Shown: piece after piece, positions 34,560 through 43,270 of the stretch | Layout: every line of letters begins with the position of its first letter | Numbering within the stretch: position 1 is the stretch's first letter | DNA from: JAAFHI01 sp039793685 | GTDB lineage: Bacteria; Acidobacteriota; Blastocatellia; Chloracidobacteriales; Chloracidobacteriaceae | Length of the DNA: 64,000 bases | Direction: 5' to 3' | Assembly (NCBI GenBank): GCA_039793685.1 | Contig: JBDRAL010000007.1 | Coordinates: 95,211-159,210 of the forward strand | Program-made: the position numbers and the translations under genes | Notes under the pieces: generated by a model | The model's input: the letters and a program-made list of their open reading frames with translations, nothing else | Told to the model about the DNA's origin: nothing | Database searches by the model: none

Positions 34560-35564
34560 TTGATGATTTCCGCGGGCAGCCTGACCGGTTTCAGTCTGGA
34601 CGGACGCTACGAACTGACGACCTGCATTCATCCGGGCGGTGTCGCGTCGGTGTATCGCGGTATCCGGCTGGACGATGGCGCGCCGGTGGCGGTCAAGGCG
34701 ATTTCGGTCCACGAATACGGTCGCAATCACGACAGCGTCCTCCGGTTTCACCGCGAGGTTCAGGCGCTTTCGGCGGTTCGGCATCCGAACATCATCGACA
34801 TTTACGACAGCGGCGAAACCCCTTACGGCATTCTTTACTTCGTCATGGAATGGCTGGACGGGATGACCCTGCTGGAATATCTGCGCGGTGAAGGCCAGCT
34901 TCCGCTCAAGCGAATCCGGGAAATCTTCACACCGGTCTGCACGGCGGTCGGCGCGATCCATTCCGCGGGCATCATTCACCGCGACCTCAAGCCAGGAAAC
35001 ATTTTCCTGATTCGCCAGCCGGACGGAAGCGAGACGGTCAAGGTTCTCGATTTCGGGATCGCCAAACCGACGCCCGGATTCAAGTGGTTCAACGTGGAGG
35101 TTTCCGGTTCGGGCACGACCGTGGGAACGCCCGAATACATGAGTCCCGAACAGTGCGGCGAAGGCGAAAGCGGGGCGGCGAGCGACATCTACAGCCTGGG
35201 CGTCGTGTTGTACCGCATGCTGGCCGGTTGTACCCCCTTCGATGGCCCGTCCCACGCGGTCATGGCCAGGCATATTGGAGATACCCCGCCCTCACCGCGC
35301 ATCCGGCGTCCGCAACTGCCCGAAGCCGTTGAAGCGGTCGTCCTGAAAGCCCTCGAAAAGAATCCCGAGGACCGCTTTCAAAACGCGGTCGAATTTGCCG
35401 AAGCCTTCAACGCAGCCATCGACCAAAGCGAACATCTCGACGACGTCCGCTATCGTCCGATTTCACCGCCGGACACCAATCCGCTCGCCATGCGCTTCCA
35501 GACCCAGCGCATGCCCGCCATCTCGCTCGACGGCGCGACGGAACCGGAGAAAACAGACGGGTGA
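34560..35564 (+). CDS. Soluble Ser/Thr protein kinase
   Basis: 334 residues, one Hanks-type kinase domain (about 16-280) and a short unstructured tail; no membrane helix. Motifs: ATP Lys in PVAVKAIS, HRD in IIHRDLKPGN, DFG in LDFGIAKP, TPEYMSPEQ and SDIYSLGVVLYRML. The glycine loop is degenerate (HPGGVASVYRG) and lacks the first Gly of GxGxxG, but enough remains for activity. A 15-residue insertion with GFKWFNVEVSGSG lies in the activation segment. TTG 34560 or ATG 34563 can start; AGGGAG is upstream. Substrate unknown. Confidence 0.9.
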   Translation: MMISAGSLTGFSLDGRYELTTCIHPGGVASVYRGIRLDDGAPVAVKAISVHEYGRNHDSVLRFHREVQALSAVRHPNIIDIYDSGETPYGILYFVMEWLDGMTLLEYLRGEGQLPLKRIREIFTPVCTAVGAIHSAGIIHRDLKPGNIFLIRQPDGSETVKVLDFGIAKPTPGFKWFNVEVSGSGTTVGTPEYMSPEQCGEGESGAASDIYSLGVVLYRMLAGCTPFDGPSHAVMARHIGDTPPSPRIRRPQLPEAVEAVVLKALEKNPEDRFQNAVEFAEAFNAAIDQSEHLDDVRYRPISPPDTNPLAMRFQTQRMPAISLDGATEPEKTDG

Positions 35565-35569
35565 AAAAA

Positions 35570-36013
35570 GTCTTGAGAGTCTGGAGTCTGGAGTCGAGAG
35601 TCTGGAGTCAAAACCGGATTTCGGAACCCCGGCGGATTTTGTGGGACAAAATTGGAAACAGGAAGCGTGTTACTTCAAATTTTTCAATTCCCCGGATTCC
35701 CGCTCGAAGACTCGCTCCATCCGAGGCTAGAGCAGCTTTCGATTGCGAGCGACCAATGAAGAATGTAGCCCACAGCCGGACCGAGGGGAGGCTGTGGGTT
35801 TCATGTTCGGCGGAAACCATTGAATCCAATCAATTTCCCACGTCCTCGCCAAAGCGCTCCGGACGTGGGCTACATTCCGTCGAAGCATCGTCCAGACGAA
35901 TTTAGTGATCGCACTCAACTGAAAATTGCTCTAACGATCTTTCGCCCGCCTTCGCGGGCTTATTTTTCATCGGCTGCTTGACTCCAGACTCTCGACTCCA
36001 GACTCAAGACTCT
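35570..36013. repeat. Nested composite element between convergent genes
   Basis: Outer short repeats GTCTGGAGTC run over 35570-35610, with complement at 35980-36013. Inside lies an inverted pair bounded by AGAGCAGCTTTCGATTG (35729) and CAACTGAAAATTGCTCT (to 35932), which carries the TAGCCCAC core on each side (35765-35800 and 35835-35875). A terminator hairpin is at 35944. The right outer arm supplies the last codons and stop of dedA. The same order is seen at 46171-46596. Confidence 0.85.
35944..35967 (+). terminator. Intrinsic terminator inside the composite element
   Basis: GCCCGC (35944-35949), a four-base loop, GCGGGC, then TTATTTTT. Oriented for the Ser/Thr kinase transcript. Confidence 0.75.
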
Positions 36014-36669
36014 AAACCGGTCTTCCGCTTCGCCATCCACTCGCGGGCGAATTCATAGACGGCAGGAAGAATCGAGACGAAGACGATTCCGAGCGCGACC
36101 AGCGTGAAGTTCTTCTTTACAATGGGGATATTGCCGAACAGATACCCGAGGTAGGTCATTGAACTGACCCAGAGAATCGCGCCGACGATGTTGTAAATGA
36201 TGAATTTTGCGTAACTCATCGCGCCGATGCCCGCGACGAAGGGCGCGAAGGTGCGGACAATCGGCACGAACCGCGCCAGAATCACCGTCTTCCCGCCGTA
36301 GCGTTCGTAAAACTGGTGCGTCCGTTCGAGATGCTTTTTGTTCAGCCAGCGCGACGATTCGCTTTTGAACACCGCCGGACCGAATTTTTTCCCCGCCCAG
36401 TAGTTCACCGTGTCGCCGAGAATCGCCGCGACGATCAAAACGACGACCGTCAGGTGGACGTTGAGGACGCTTCCCGTACTCGCCGCCAGCGCGCCGACCG
36501 CGAACAACAGCGAATCGCCCGGCAGAAACGGCGTCACGACCAGCCCCGTTTCCGCGAAAATGATGACGAACAGAATGACGTAGAGCCAGCTTCCGAACTG
36601 CGCCGCGAATTCGTTGAGGTGCCGGTCGAGGTGCAGAACGATGTCGATGAGCGATTTGATGAATTCCAT
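36004..36669 (-). CDS. DedA-family membrane protein
   Basis: 221 residues, five or six membrane segments. The family helps flip undecaprenyl phosphate or other lipids and keeps membrane potential stable. Marks: GDSLLFAVGALAA in the FLPGDSLLF form, ILGDTVNYWAGKKFG, YGGKTVILARFVPIVRTFAPFVAG (in part RFVPIVRTFAPFVAG) and the GxxG-type GAILWVSSMTYLGYLFG. ATG at 36669 fits the family; upstream in-frame sequence is repeat. The last residues GLES and the stop are repeat-encoded. Divergent from murJ, itself a lipid II flippase. Confidence 0.92.
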   Translation of the reverse strand: MEFIKSLIDIVLHLDRHLNEFAAQFGSWLYVILFVIIFAETGLVVTPFLPGDSLLFAVGALAASTGSVLNVHLTVVVLIVAAILGDTVNYWAGKKFGPAVFKSESSRWLNKKHLERTHQFYERYGGKTVILARFVPIVRTFAPFVAGIGAMSYAKFIIYNIVGAILWVSSMTYLGYLFGNIPIVKKNFTLVALGIVFVSILPAVYEFAREWMAKRKTGLES

Positions 36670-36716
36670 GAAACCCGTTGTTTTGAGCGGAGTGGCCAAA
36701 GGGGCGACTATAGCAA

Positions 36717-36921
36717 AGGTGTCGGGTGTCGGGTATCGGGTTTCGGGGAAAGGTCCGGAGTCTGGAGTCGGAAGTCTTGAGTCTGGAAAGACAGGAACGG
36801 ACGGGCCAACCGGGAGAAAAAGGCTTGACACAAACCCCGTTCCCCCGGACGTTTGGCGGTTTACCGACCACCGACGGCTGGCGACCGGCCACTGACCGCT
36901 GACCACTGACCACTGACCACT
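36717..36921. repeat. Three short-repeat families in the dedA-murJ divergent region
   Basis: GTGTCGGG units at 36717-36750, GTCTGGAGTC units at 36756-36788 and CTGACCACTGACCAC units at 36864-36921. No full complementary partners are present here. The last block ends five bases before the murJ start. Confidence 0.75.
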
Positions 36922-36926
36922 ACCCC

Positions 36927-38531
36927 GTGTTTTCCCTCCCGAAACTCCCTCCCTCGCTGCTTGTCGCGCTCGGCATTCTCGCCAGCCGACTTTCCGGACT
37001 CGTCCGCAACAAGATTTTCGCCTACTACTTCGGGGATTCCGAATTCGCCGGGATTTTCCGCGCGGCGCAGCGGATTCCGAATTTTCTGCAAAACCTGCTC
37101 GGCGAGGGCGCGCTGTCGGCGTCGTTCATTCCGGCCTATTCGCGACTGCTGGCCGAAAAGCGCGACGAGGAGGCCGGAAAACTCGCCGGAGCGATTTTCG
37201 GACTGCTCGGCGTGGTGGTGTCGGTTCTCGTTCTTGTCGGAATTCTGGCCGCGCCGGTGCTGACGCGGGTCATCGCACTCGGCTTTACCGGAAAAAGCTA
37301 CGATCTGACGGTCCAGCTTGTCCGGATTTTCTTTCCGGGCATCGGCGTACTGGTGCTTTCGGCGTGGTGCCTCGGCATCCTCAACAGCCACCGGAAGTTC
37401 CTGCTGCCCTACGCCGCGCCGGTGATGATGAACCTCGCGGTCATCGTCGCGCTGATTGTGTTCGGAAAACAGTCGTCGGAACAGCTCGTCGTGACGATTA
37501 CCTGGGCGGCGACGGTCGGCAGCGGGCTGGTGTTCGCCGTGCAGCTTCCGGCGGTGCTGCGGCTGGTCAAAGGGTTGAAACTTTCGGTGAGTACGGAATT
37601 TGCCGAAACCCGCGAGGTGATCCGGAATTTTCTGCCCGCGTTCGTCAGCCGGGGAGTGGCGCAGATCAGCGGCTACATCGACGGGATGATTTCGAGCCTG
37701 ATTTCCGAACGCGCGGTCGGGGTGCTGGCCTTCGCGCAGGATTTGTACATGTTGCCGGTCAGCCTGTTCGGCATCGCGATTTCCGCCTCGGAACTGCCCG
37801 CGCTGTCGAGCGCGCTCGGCACGGACGACGAAATCGCGGCCCAGATTCGGACGCGCCTTGAAAACGCCCTCCGCCGGGTGTCGTTTTTCGTGATTCCGTC
37901 CTCGGTGGCGTTTCTCGCGCTCGGCGACCAGATCATCAATGTTTTATATCGCGGCGGACGATTCGGCGCGGGCGCGACCGCGGCGGTCTGGGCGACGCTC
38001 GCCGGATCGACCGTCGGGCTGCTCGCGGCGACGAAGGGAAGGCTTTTTTCTTCAACGTTTTACGCCCTGCGGGACACGCGCACGCCGCTCCGGTTCGCGG
38101 TCGTGCGCGTGACGTTCGCGGCGCTGTTGGGAACATTCGCCGCATTGTACGGCCCCGGCCTGCTTGGCCTCGACCGTCAGTGGGGCGTCGTCGGCCTCGC
38201 CGCCGCGTCCGGCCTTGGCGGCTGGCTCGAATACTTCCTTTTGAAACGCGCCCTGACCGAACGCATCGGCCACGTCGGCGTTCCGGCCTCGCTGACCTTC
38301 AAATTGTGGATGATGGCCCTCGCCGCCGCGCTGACCGCGTGGCTGGTGAAACTCGCGCTTGGGCCGCGCTACCCGTTCCCGGCGGCGGTGATCGTTCTCG
38401 GAACCTACGGCTTTATGTACCTCGGGTCGGCGTTCGCCCAGCGGATGCCCGAGGTGGAGGGGATTCGGCGAAGAATTCTGAAAGGGAACAGGGATCAGGG
38501 ATCAGGGATCAGGGAAAAAGGATCGGAGTAA
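36927..38531 (+). CDS. murJ: Lipid II flippase MurJ
   Basis: 534 residues, about 14 membrane segments of the MOP superfamily. It turns the lipid-linked peptidoglycan precursor to the outer face of the inner membrane. Family marks: ASRLSGLVRNKIFAYYFG, LGEGALSASFIPAYSRLL, SGYIDGMISSLI, LYRGGRFG and STFYALRDTRTPLR. GTG at 36927 is the start; no ribosome binding site is seen because a repeat lies directly upstream. The last 15 or so residues (GNRDQGSGIREKGSE) are translated GGGATCA repeat and not part of the conserved protein. Confidence 0.95.
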   Translation: MFSLPKLPPSLLVALGILASRLSGLVRNKIFAYYFGDSEFAGIFRAAQRIPNFLQNLLGEGALSASFIPAYSRLLAEKRDEEAGKLAGAIFGLLGVVVSVLVLVGILAAPVLTRVIALGFTGKSYDLTVQLVRIFFPGIGVLVLSAWCLGILNSHRKFLLPYAAPVMMNLAVIVALIVFGKQSSEQLVVTITWAATVGSGLVFAVQLPAVLRLVKGLKLSVSTEFAETREVIRNFLPAFVSRGVAQISGYIDGMISSLISERAVGVLAFAQDLYMLPVSLFGIAISASELPALSSALGTDDEIAAQIRTRLENALRRVSFFVIPSSVAFLALGDQIINVLYRGGRFGAGATAAVWATLAGSTVGLLAATKGRLFSSTFYALRDTRTPLRFAVVRVTFAALLGTFAALYGPGLLGLDRQWGVVGLAAASGLGGWLEYFLLKRALTERIGHVGVPASLTFKLWMMALAAALTAWLVKLALGPRYPFPAAVIVLGTYGFMYLGSAFAQRMPEVEGIRRRILKGNRDQGSGIREKGSE

Positions 38532-38654
38532 AAGAAATCAGGGAACGGAAGTCGGCAACCCCGACCTTCGTTCCCTGATTTTCATGACCTGTCCGGGGTA
38601 ATTCTTTCTGAAGCCCGACACCTGATCCCCGTTCCCTGATCCCTGTTCCCTTTT
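38482..38654. repeat. Inverted GGGATCA repeats around a hairpin, convergent junction
   Basis: Left arm 38482-38516 (GGGAACAGGGATCAGGG and further units) overlaps the murJ 3' end; right arm 38620-38654 is the complement and touches the TonB-like gene stop. The G runs are spaced by four bases, a possible quadruplex. Confidence 0.87.
38536..38584. terminator. Hairpin between murJ and the TonB-like gene
   Basis: AATCAGGGAACGGAAGTCGG pairs with CCGACCTTCGTTCCCTGATT around a four-base loop, followed by TTTC. Stem of about 20 bp with one or two mismatches. Confidence 0.75.
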
Positions 38655-39838
38655 CAGTAGATATTGAAATTCACCTCGACGCGGGCGGTCGAGGAAACCG
38701 GCGAGCCGCCCTTGGTGGCGGGCGAGAAGCGTCCCTGGCGGACGGTTGCGATGGCGCTTTCGTCCAGTCCGTAACCGAGCGAACGGACCACCTGAACCCG
38801 GCCGACCGAGCCGTCGGCGCGGACTTCAACCGACAGAACCACTTTGCCGGTGATTTTGTTCACGCGGCCTTCCTCGGTGTATTTCGGCTTGGGCATCGAG
38901 AGAACGCGGGGCCGGGTATCCGGCGCGCCCGTCCCGCCGCCATCACCGCCGGGACCGCCAGGGCTGCCGCCGCCGAAGCCGCCGCCGTTGCCGCGTCCCG
39001 CGCCGTCACCCGTTCCCGCGCCGACGCCCCGGCCGCTGCTGTTGCCGATGCCGGTGCCCGCGCCCTGTCCGTCGGATGGCTTGGAGGTGTTGCTGCTGTT
39101 CGGCACGCCGATGGGCTGCGACATGTCCGGCTTGGGCATCTGCTGCGGGTTCGCCAGAATCTTCGGCTGAACCGGCAGCGCCGGGTCTTCGATTTTCTGC
39201 TTCGTCGAGGGATCGACGATCATTTCCTCGGGCTTGAGGGTCGCTTCGGGAAGACGGCCCTTCGACGCCGGTTCGGGGTCGCTCTTGCCGCCGCCACCGC
39301 CGCCGCCGCCGGGTTTCGGCGAACCGAAGCCCGCGCCGCCCGCCGCCTTGTCGTCCATCGGCGGAGGAGGCGGAAGCGGTTCGAGCATCGAGATGATTTC
39401 ATACTTCTCGGGAGTTTCAGCGACCACCACCGGCGGATAGAGCAGGCGTTTGATGAGCAGAATCCCGAACAGCGACCCCATGACGAAAAAGCCGAACAGG
39501 AAGCACAACACGAGCAGTTCGGTGCGCTTGCGTTCGTTCTTGCTGAGATAGACGAGATCCTTGACGTAGCCGCTCGGGCTGGCGGAAAAAGCCTGAACAT
39601 TGACCGAGACTTCGCGCCCGACGCGAGTGAGAAGCGGCTGGCTTTCAATCTGCGTGAAGACGATGCCGTCGCCCGCTCCGCTTTGCGGGGGCGCGCCCGG
39701 AAGCAGCCCCCGAATGAACCCGCCGGGGTTTTTCGAAAATTCCCCGAACGCATGCCCGACGATTCCGAACAGGCGGCTCACCAGCGACGGCTGGCTCAGG
39801 CCGGAAAACAGCGGTGTATCCTCTTTTTTCAAATTCAT
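38654..39838 (-). CDS. TonB-like energy transducer, C-terminal TonB domain
   Basis: 394 residues. A cytoplasmic N terminus of about 105 residues precedes one membrane helix (VLCFLFGFFVMGSLFGILLI, 107-128), a long Pro/Gly-rich periplasmic spacer (EPLPPPPPMDD, many GGGG runs) and a C-terminal TonB fold (TGKVVLSVEVRADGSVGRV, SAIATVRQGRFSPATKGG). TonB passes proton-motive energy to outer membrane receptors. The long cytoplasmic part is unusual for TonB and suggests a regulatory variant. ATG 39838 has GGAG nine bases upstream; GTG 39853 is less likely. ExbB/ExbD are not adjacent. Confidence 0.88.
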   Translation of the reverse strand: MNLKKEDTPLFSGLSQPSLVSRLFGIVGHAFGEFSKNPGGFIRGLLPGAPPQSGAGDGIVFTQIESQPLLTRVGREVSVNVQAFSASPSGYVKDLVYLSKNERKRTELLVLCFLFGFFVMGSLFGILLIKRLLYPPVVVAETPEKYEIISMLEPLPPPPPMDDKAAGGAGFGSPKPGGGGGGGGKSDPEPASKGRLPEATLKPEEMIVDPSTKQKIEDPALPVQPKILANPQQMPKPDMSQPIGVPNSSNTSKPSDGQGAGTGIGNSSGRGVGAGTGDGAGRGNGGGFGGGSPGGPGGDGGGTGAPDTRPRVLSMPKPKYTEEGRVNKITGKVVLSVEVRADGSVGRVQVVRSLGYGLDESAIATVRQGRFSPATKGGSPVSSTARVEVNFNIY

Positions 39839-40062
39839 ATCCAGATGCTCCACGCGGCGGCGTCAATGACGGCGATGTGCGTATGAGGTTTCCCCATTTG
39901 AGGGGTACAACGCACCATACCACAGTCGGTTTCAGAAAGTTCCGTCGGTGTCCGATGCCCTTCCGGTATCCGACGTTGTTCCTTCGACGCGCACACCCCT
40001 GAAAAGGTTCTTCCCCGGATAAAGTTTTTAGGAACTCGGCAGGAAATGGAATCCCACTTTTT
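39839..40062. other. Intergenic region upstream of the TonB-like gene
   Basis: Part of a 338-base gap. I see no gene; a short inverted GTCGGTGTCC...GGTATCCGAC lies near 39945-39974 and may be a regulator site. The rest of the gap holds the repeat listed next. Confidence 0.4.
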
Positions 40063-40176
40063 GAATGCGGAATATCGAATATCGAATGCGGAAGACCAGG
40101 ACAAAAGGGTTCATTCCGCATTCGATATTCCGCATTCCGCATTTTTAAGAAGGGACGTTATTTTTTTCCAAGTCCC
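40063..40176. repeat. Inverted GAATGCGGAATATCG repeats after the DUF4350 gene
   Basis: Arms 40063-40091 and 40110-40144, same GCGGAAT family as 10192 and 61379. An extra hairpin AAGGGAC...GTCCCTT (40150-40176) lies between the arms and the DUF4350 gene stop. Confidence 0.8.
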
Positions 40177-41592
40177 TTAGCGGGTCGCCGGTTTGTGCGG
40201 CGCAAACAGGTCGGTTTCCAGTTCGCGCATCCGCCGGGCGAGTTTCACCATTTCCGCCTCGGTCGTCTGTTTTCCGGCGATGATTTCCTGGCAACGTTCA
40301 AGCAGTGCCCGAATTTCCGACGCCTCCCGGCCCGACCGCCGCGCCGTCGCTTCCGCAATCAGCTTGAGCGGAGCCGTCGTCGGGACGCCCGCGTAACGAC
40401 AGATGGCGCGGTGAAATCGGGTGTAGAGGTTTTCAATCGCCAGATCGTAGCTCTCCGCCGTCTGCTGGATCTGTGCCATTGCGTCCACGAACTCCAGCGT
40501 ACTCGCGCGATTCCGGCGCGGCATCGGCAGCGGACGCGCAAACCGGCGACCGGCCGTAAAAGCCACCAGCAGACTGCAAACGGCCAGATGGAGCGCAATC
40601 CACGGCACGGGCGTGCCGCGAAAATAGGCGTACATCCCGGACATCCCCCGCCCCGATTCCGAAAAACCGTGGTGGTACTCGTCGAACACGATCCGGTCGT
40701 CGCGGCCCGTCTCCCGGAGCGCCGCCGAGGCGAGGTTGAGCGCAAACGTCGCGTTGTCGCCTTCCTTGATGCCGTTGTTGGCAACGACATAGGGGTCGGT
40801 CAGACACAGGACGCGGCCCTTGCCGTAGCGCAGTTCGCCGAAAAACGGGACGCCGTCCGCGCCCGCGAGCGGCAGAAATCCGATTTCGGTCAGATCTTCC
40901 GGCGCGGCCTTCTTTTCCTCGGGCGGACCGAACAGCGGCAGGTCCTCATCTTCCTGTTCGCCGAATCCGGTGTCGTCGTCGCCATCCTCGGATTTCGTTT
41001 TCGGTGTTTTCGGGCCGGATGGCGGCGGGGCCGAAGTATCGCGGGCCACCAGCCGCACTTCCGTCGCTTCCTCCGACAGCGCCAGCCGCTTCACGCCGCC
41101 GAACATCGGCAGCGGCTGCCACGGATCGGCCGCGTGGAGGATGCTTTTTTCGAAAACCGAACTTTTATCATCCTTGAGCGGCGGTAGACGCCGTCCGGTG
41201 ACCAGCATCTGCTTGCCGAAATCGAGCGTGAACCCGCGCTCGAAAATCACCACCGTGCCGCCTTCGGCAATCCACTTCTTGAGCGCCTCGAATTCCTTTT
41301 TTCCCGGTTTCGACTGCTGGCGCGGTGACACGATGACCAGCGCCCGGACCGCCGGCGAATCCTTCAGCTCGGTGTAGGGCCGCCGCCAGCGCCCGACCGG
41401 ATAGCCGGATTCCTCCAACAGCGTGTAGTACCCGAGCGTCCCGTAGGCCCGCGCGCAGTACGTCGAGCGGTCGCCCGTCAGTTCGTCTTCCTGCGGCGGC
41501 TCCGGCTTGACGTAAAACAGCAGGTTCAACCCGACCAGCCCGGCCACGATCACGGCGATGATGAAGATGTTGAGGAAGGATTTGCGGTTCAT
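40177..41592 (-). CDS. DUF4350 membrane protein
   Basis: 471 residues. A membrane helix at residues 8-27 (IFIIAVIVAGLVGLNLLFYV), then a DUF4350 domain with a glutamine amidotransferase-like fold (YYTLLEESGYPVGRWRRPY, GTVVIFERGFTLD), an acidic insert (SEDGDDDTGFGEQEDEDLP), RIVFDEYHHGFSESG, and a second helix (PWIALHLAVCSLLVAFTAG). The C-terminal soluble part is helical. These proteins occur with DUF4129, DUF58 and MoxR ATPase genes in a conserved envelope-related set; here DUF4129 is the gene before it. Function is not known. No ribosome binding site is seen. Confidence 0.86.
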   Translation of the reverse strand: MNRKSFLNIFIIAVIVAGLVGLNLLFYVKPEPPQEDELTGDRSTYCARAYGTLGYYTLLEESGYPVGRWRRPYTELKDSPAVRALVIVSPRQQSKPGKKEFEALKKWIAEGGTVVIFERGFTLDFGKQMLVTGRRLPPLKDDKSSVFEKSILHAADPWQPLPMFGGVKRLALSEEATEVRLVARDTSAPPPSGPKTPKTKSEDGDDDTGFGEQEDEDLPLFGPPEEKKAAPEDLTEIGFLPLAGADGVPFFGELRYGKGRVLCLTDPYVVANNGIKEGDNATFALNLASAALRETGRDDRIVFDEYHHGFSESGRGMSGMYAYFRGTPVPWIALHLAVCSLLVAFTAGRRFARPLPMPRRNRASTLEFVDAMAQIQQTAESYDLAIENLYTRFHRAICRYAGVPTTAPLKLIAEATARRSGREASEIRALLERCQEIIAGKQTTEAEMVKLARRMRELETDLFAPHKPATR

Positions 41593-41598
41593 CGGGAA

Positions 41599-41778
41599 AA
41601 GGTGTCGGGTTTTCGGAAAAGGTGTCGGGTGTCGGGTGTCGGGTGTCAGGTTTAAACAAATTTTGAATTTTCAGTTTCCGCCCAAAATTACGGGGTCTGG
41701 CTTTCCAACTCAAAATTCAAAATTAAAAGCTCAAAATGAAGGTTTGACCTGAAACCCGACACCCGATACCCGACACCT
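41599..41778. repeat. Nested inverted GTGTCGGG and TTTTGAATTTT repeats
   Basis: Outer GTGTCGGG arms at 41599-41651 and 41745-41778, inner TTTTGAATTTTCAG arms at 41660-41674 and 41708-41736. Same order as the hpf-hisF block. It begins one base after the DUF4129 stop and ends before the DUF4350 ATG. Confidence 0.87.
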
Positions 41779-41779
41779 T

Positions 41780-42874
41780 CTACGCAGCGGTCGGCAAGGC
41801 CACGGTCGCCTCGCGGTAGCGCGCCACGAATTCTTCGTATTCGCCGACGCCGACGGTGCCCTGGCCGTACCACACGAGGTCGAAACGGTCGGTCATGTCG
41901 CGCATCGGCGGATAGAGTTTGACCTGCGCGCGCACCGCCCGCAGATATTCACGATTGGTCAGCGACGGCTCGATGCGGATGACCTCGCGCTTGTCCATGT
42001 CGTAGAGCAGCGCGATGTACACCTTGCGAATCGCCTGGCGGTAGTCGCCCGCCTGGGCGTACTTCGCGGCTTCGGCCATCAGCTCCTCGACCGTCGTCTT
42101 TTCGTCCAGAACTTCGCCGAGAATGACGCGACGGCCCTTGTCCGTGTCCGCCGCCGGTTCGCGTTTCAGGAAGCGGCGGTACAGAATCCAGCCGAGCCAC
42201 ACGAGGCCGACGCCGAGCGCGACATAAAGAACGATCCGCAGAATCGCCGCGTATTTCGCGCTTTTCACGTCCGCGCCGGGCGCGACGCGCGACAGCCACT
42301 GGACCAGTTTCTCGGCGAGCCATTCCTTCATTTTCTCGAACGGCGTTTTTTCCTTCTTCGTCGTCTGGAATTCGGGCCGCGAGAGAATGTCGGCGATGCT
42401 CGCCCGCTTTCCGGCGCTCGCCGGGTCGGGAAGTTCACCCTTGGCAAGCTGTTCATCAAGATTTTTGAGGAGGTCGGCCAGACGGTGCATTGCGCCGAAC
42501 GAGGTTGCGCAGTCGTCGGCGTTCTCCTGCGCGTTGAGCAGCGCGAGTATCGCCCGGTTTTCCACCTGTACCGACCGTCCGGCGTCAATCGTCACCGTTT
42601 CCGTCGCCGGAAACTGGGATTTCAGGAAATTGCGCGTTTCGTCGCCCAGATGGAGCGTCGGCGTCCAGGATTTGTTGAGGCTCCCGCAGGGAAGAATCTC
42701 GTCATTGGCCTTTTCGACCGTTTTGACGGCCTGCCCGACCCGCGCGCGATAGTCGGCGAGGGGAGTGTCGGCGTTGACTCCGACCGAGAGCCACGTCACC
42801 GCCGCGACCGTCAGCGCGAACAGCCACGGCGTCCGGGTTTTTCCGGCAAGAAATGACCGCCACCGAAAAATCAT
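41780..42874 (-). CDS. DUF4129 membrane protein
   Basis: 364 residues. A signal-anchor (PWLFALTVAAVTWLSVGVNA), a periplasmic helical part (ADYRARVGQAVKTVEKANDE), one membrane helix (AAILRIVLYVALGVGLVWLGWIL, in part LYVALGVGLVWLGWIL) and a C-terminal DUF4129 domain (YRQAIRKVYIALLYDMDKRE, LTNREYLRAV, YGQGTVGVGEYEEF). Occurs with DUF4350 in envelope gene sets. ATG at 42874 overlaps the previous stop (ATGA) and has GGAGGAA upstream. Confidence 0.88.
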   Translation of the reverse strand: MIFRWRSFLAGKTRTPWLFALTVAAVTWLSVGVNADTPLADYRARVGQAVKTVEKANDEILPCGSLNKSWTPTLHLGDETRNFLKSQFPATETVTIDAGRSVQVENRAILALLNAQENADDCATSFGAMHRLADLLKNLDEQLAKGELPDPASAGKRASIADILSRPEFQTTKKEKTPFEKMKEWLAEKLVQWLSRVAPGADVKSAKYAAILRIVLYVALGVGLVWLGWILYRRFLKREPAADTDKGRRVILGEVLDEKTTVEELMAEAAKYAQAGDYRQAIRKVYIALLYDMDKREVIRIEPSLTNREYLRAVRAQVKLYPPMRDMTDRFDLVWYGQGTVGVGEYEEFVARYREATVALPTAA

Positions 42875-43236
42875 TTTTCCTCCGCGCCGCGAAATTCCGC
42901 GATGACCTCGATCAGGCCGACGATGTTTTCGTTGAATGCCGCCAGTTCCCCGGCGGGAATCCAGTATTCCTCATGTTCGCGCCCGCCGACGACATGAACC
43001 TCATACCCGTCGAGAAAATTCTTCCGGACGGCAAACCGGGTCACATAGCCGATGTGGTCCGGGTTGTACTTCGCGTTCCAGTCGCGGGCAATCTGCGCGG
43101 CGTATTCTTCATTGCACACCGGATAGAAAATCGGCTGGTCCGGCAGCCGGGGCGGAAAGGCGCGGTGGCCGCTTGCGGCGATCAGATTCAGTTCGGCCTG
43201 CCCGACCGGGCGATAGAGCGTGACGGTGTCGGTCAT
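42871..43236 (-). CDS. Conserved hypothetical protein
   Basis: 121 residues from ATG 43236 (TTG/ATG at 43257 adds seven). TVTLYRPVGQAELNLIAASG, AFPPRLPDQPIFYPVCNEEYA, YVTRFAVRKNFLDGYEVH and IVGLIEVIAEFRG form a small family that databases often label by weak resemblance as ADP-ribosylation/crystallin J1; I would not rely on that. It overlaps DUF4129 by four bases and begins 35 bases after the HAD gene. Confidence 0.75.
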   Translation of the reverse strand: MTDTVTLYRPVGQAELNLIAASGHRAFPPRLPDQPIFYPVCNEEYAAQIARDWNAKYNPDHIGYVTRFAVRKNFLDGYEVHVVGGREHEEYWIPAGELAAFNENIVGLIEVIAEFRGAEEK

Positions 43237-43270
43237 GCGAAAGTCTGCGTAAAACATTCAAACGAAAAAC

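Noticed and set aside
35608..35918. Small frames in the 35.6-35.9 kb gap
   Set aside because: They consist of repeat translation and overlap terminators; no binding site or conserved-looking protein.
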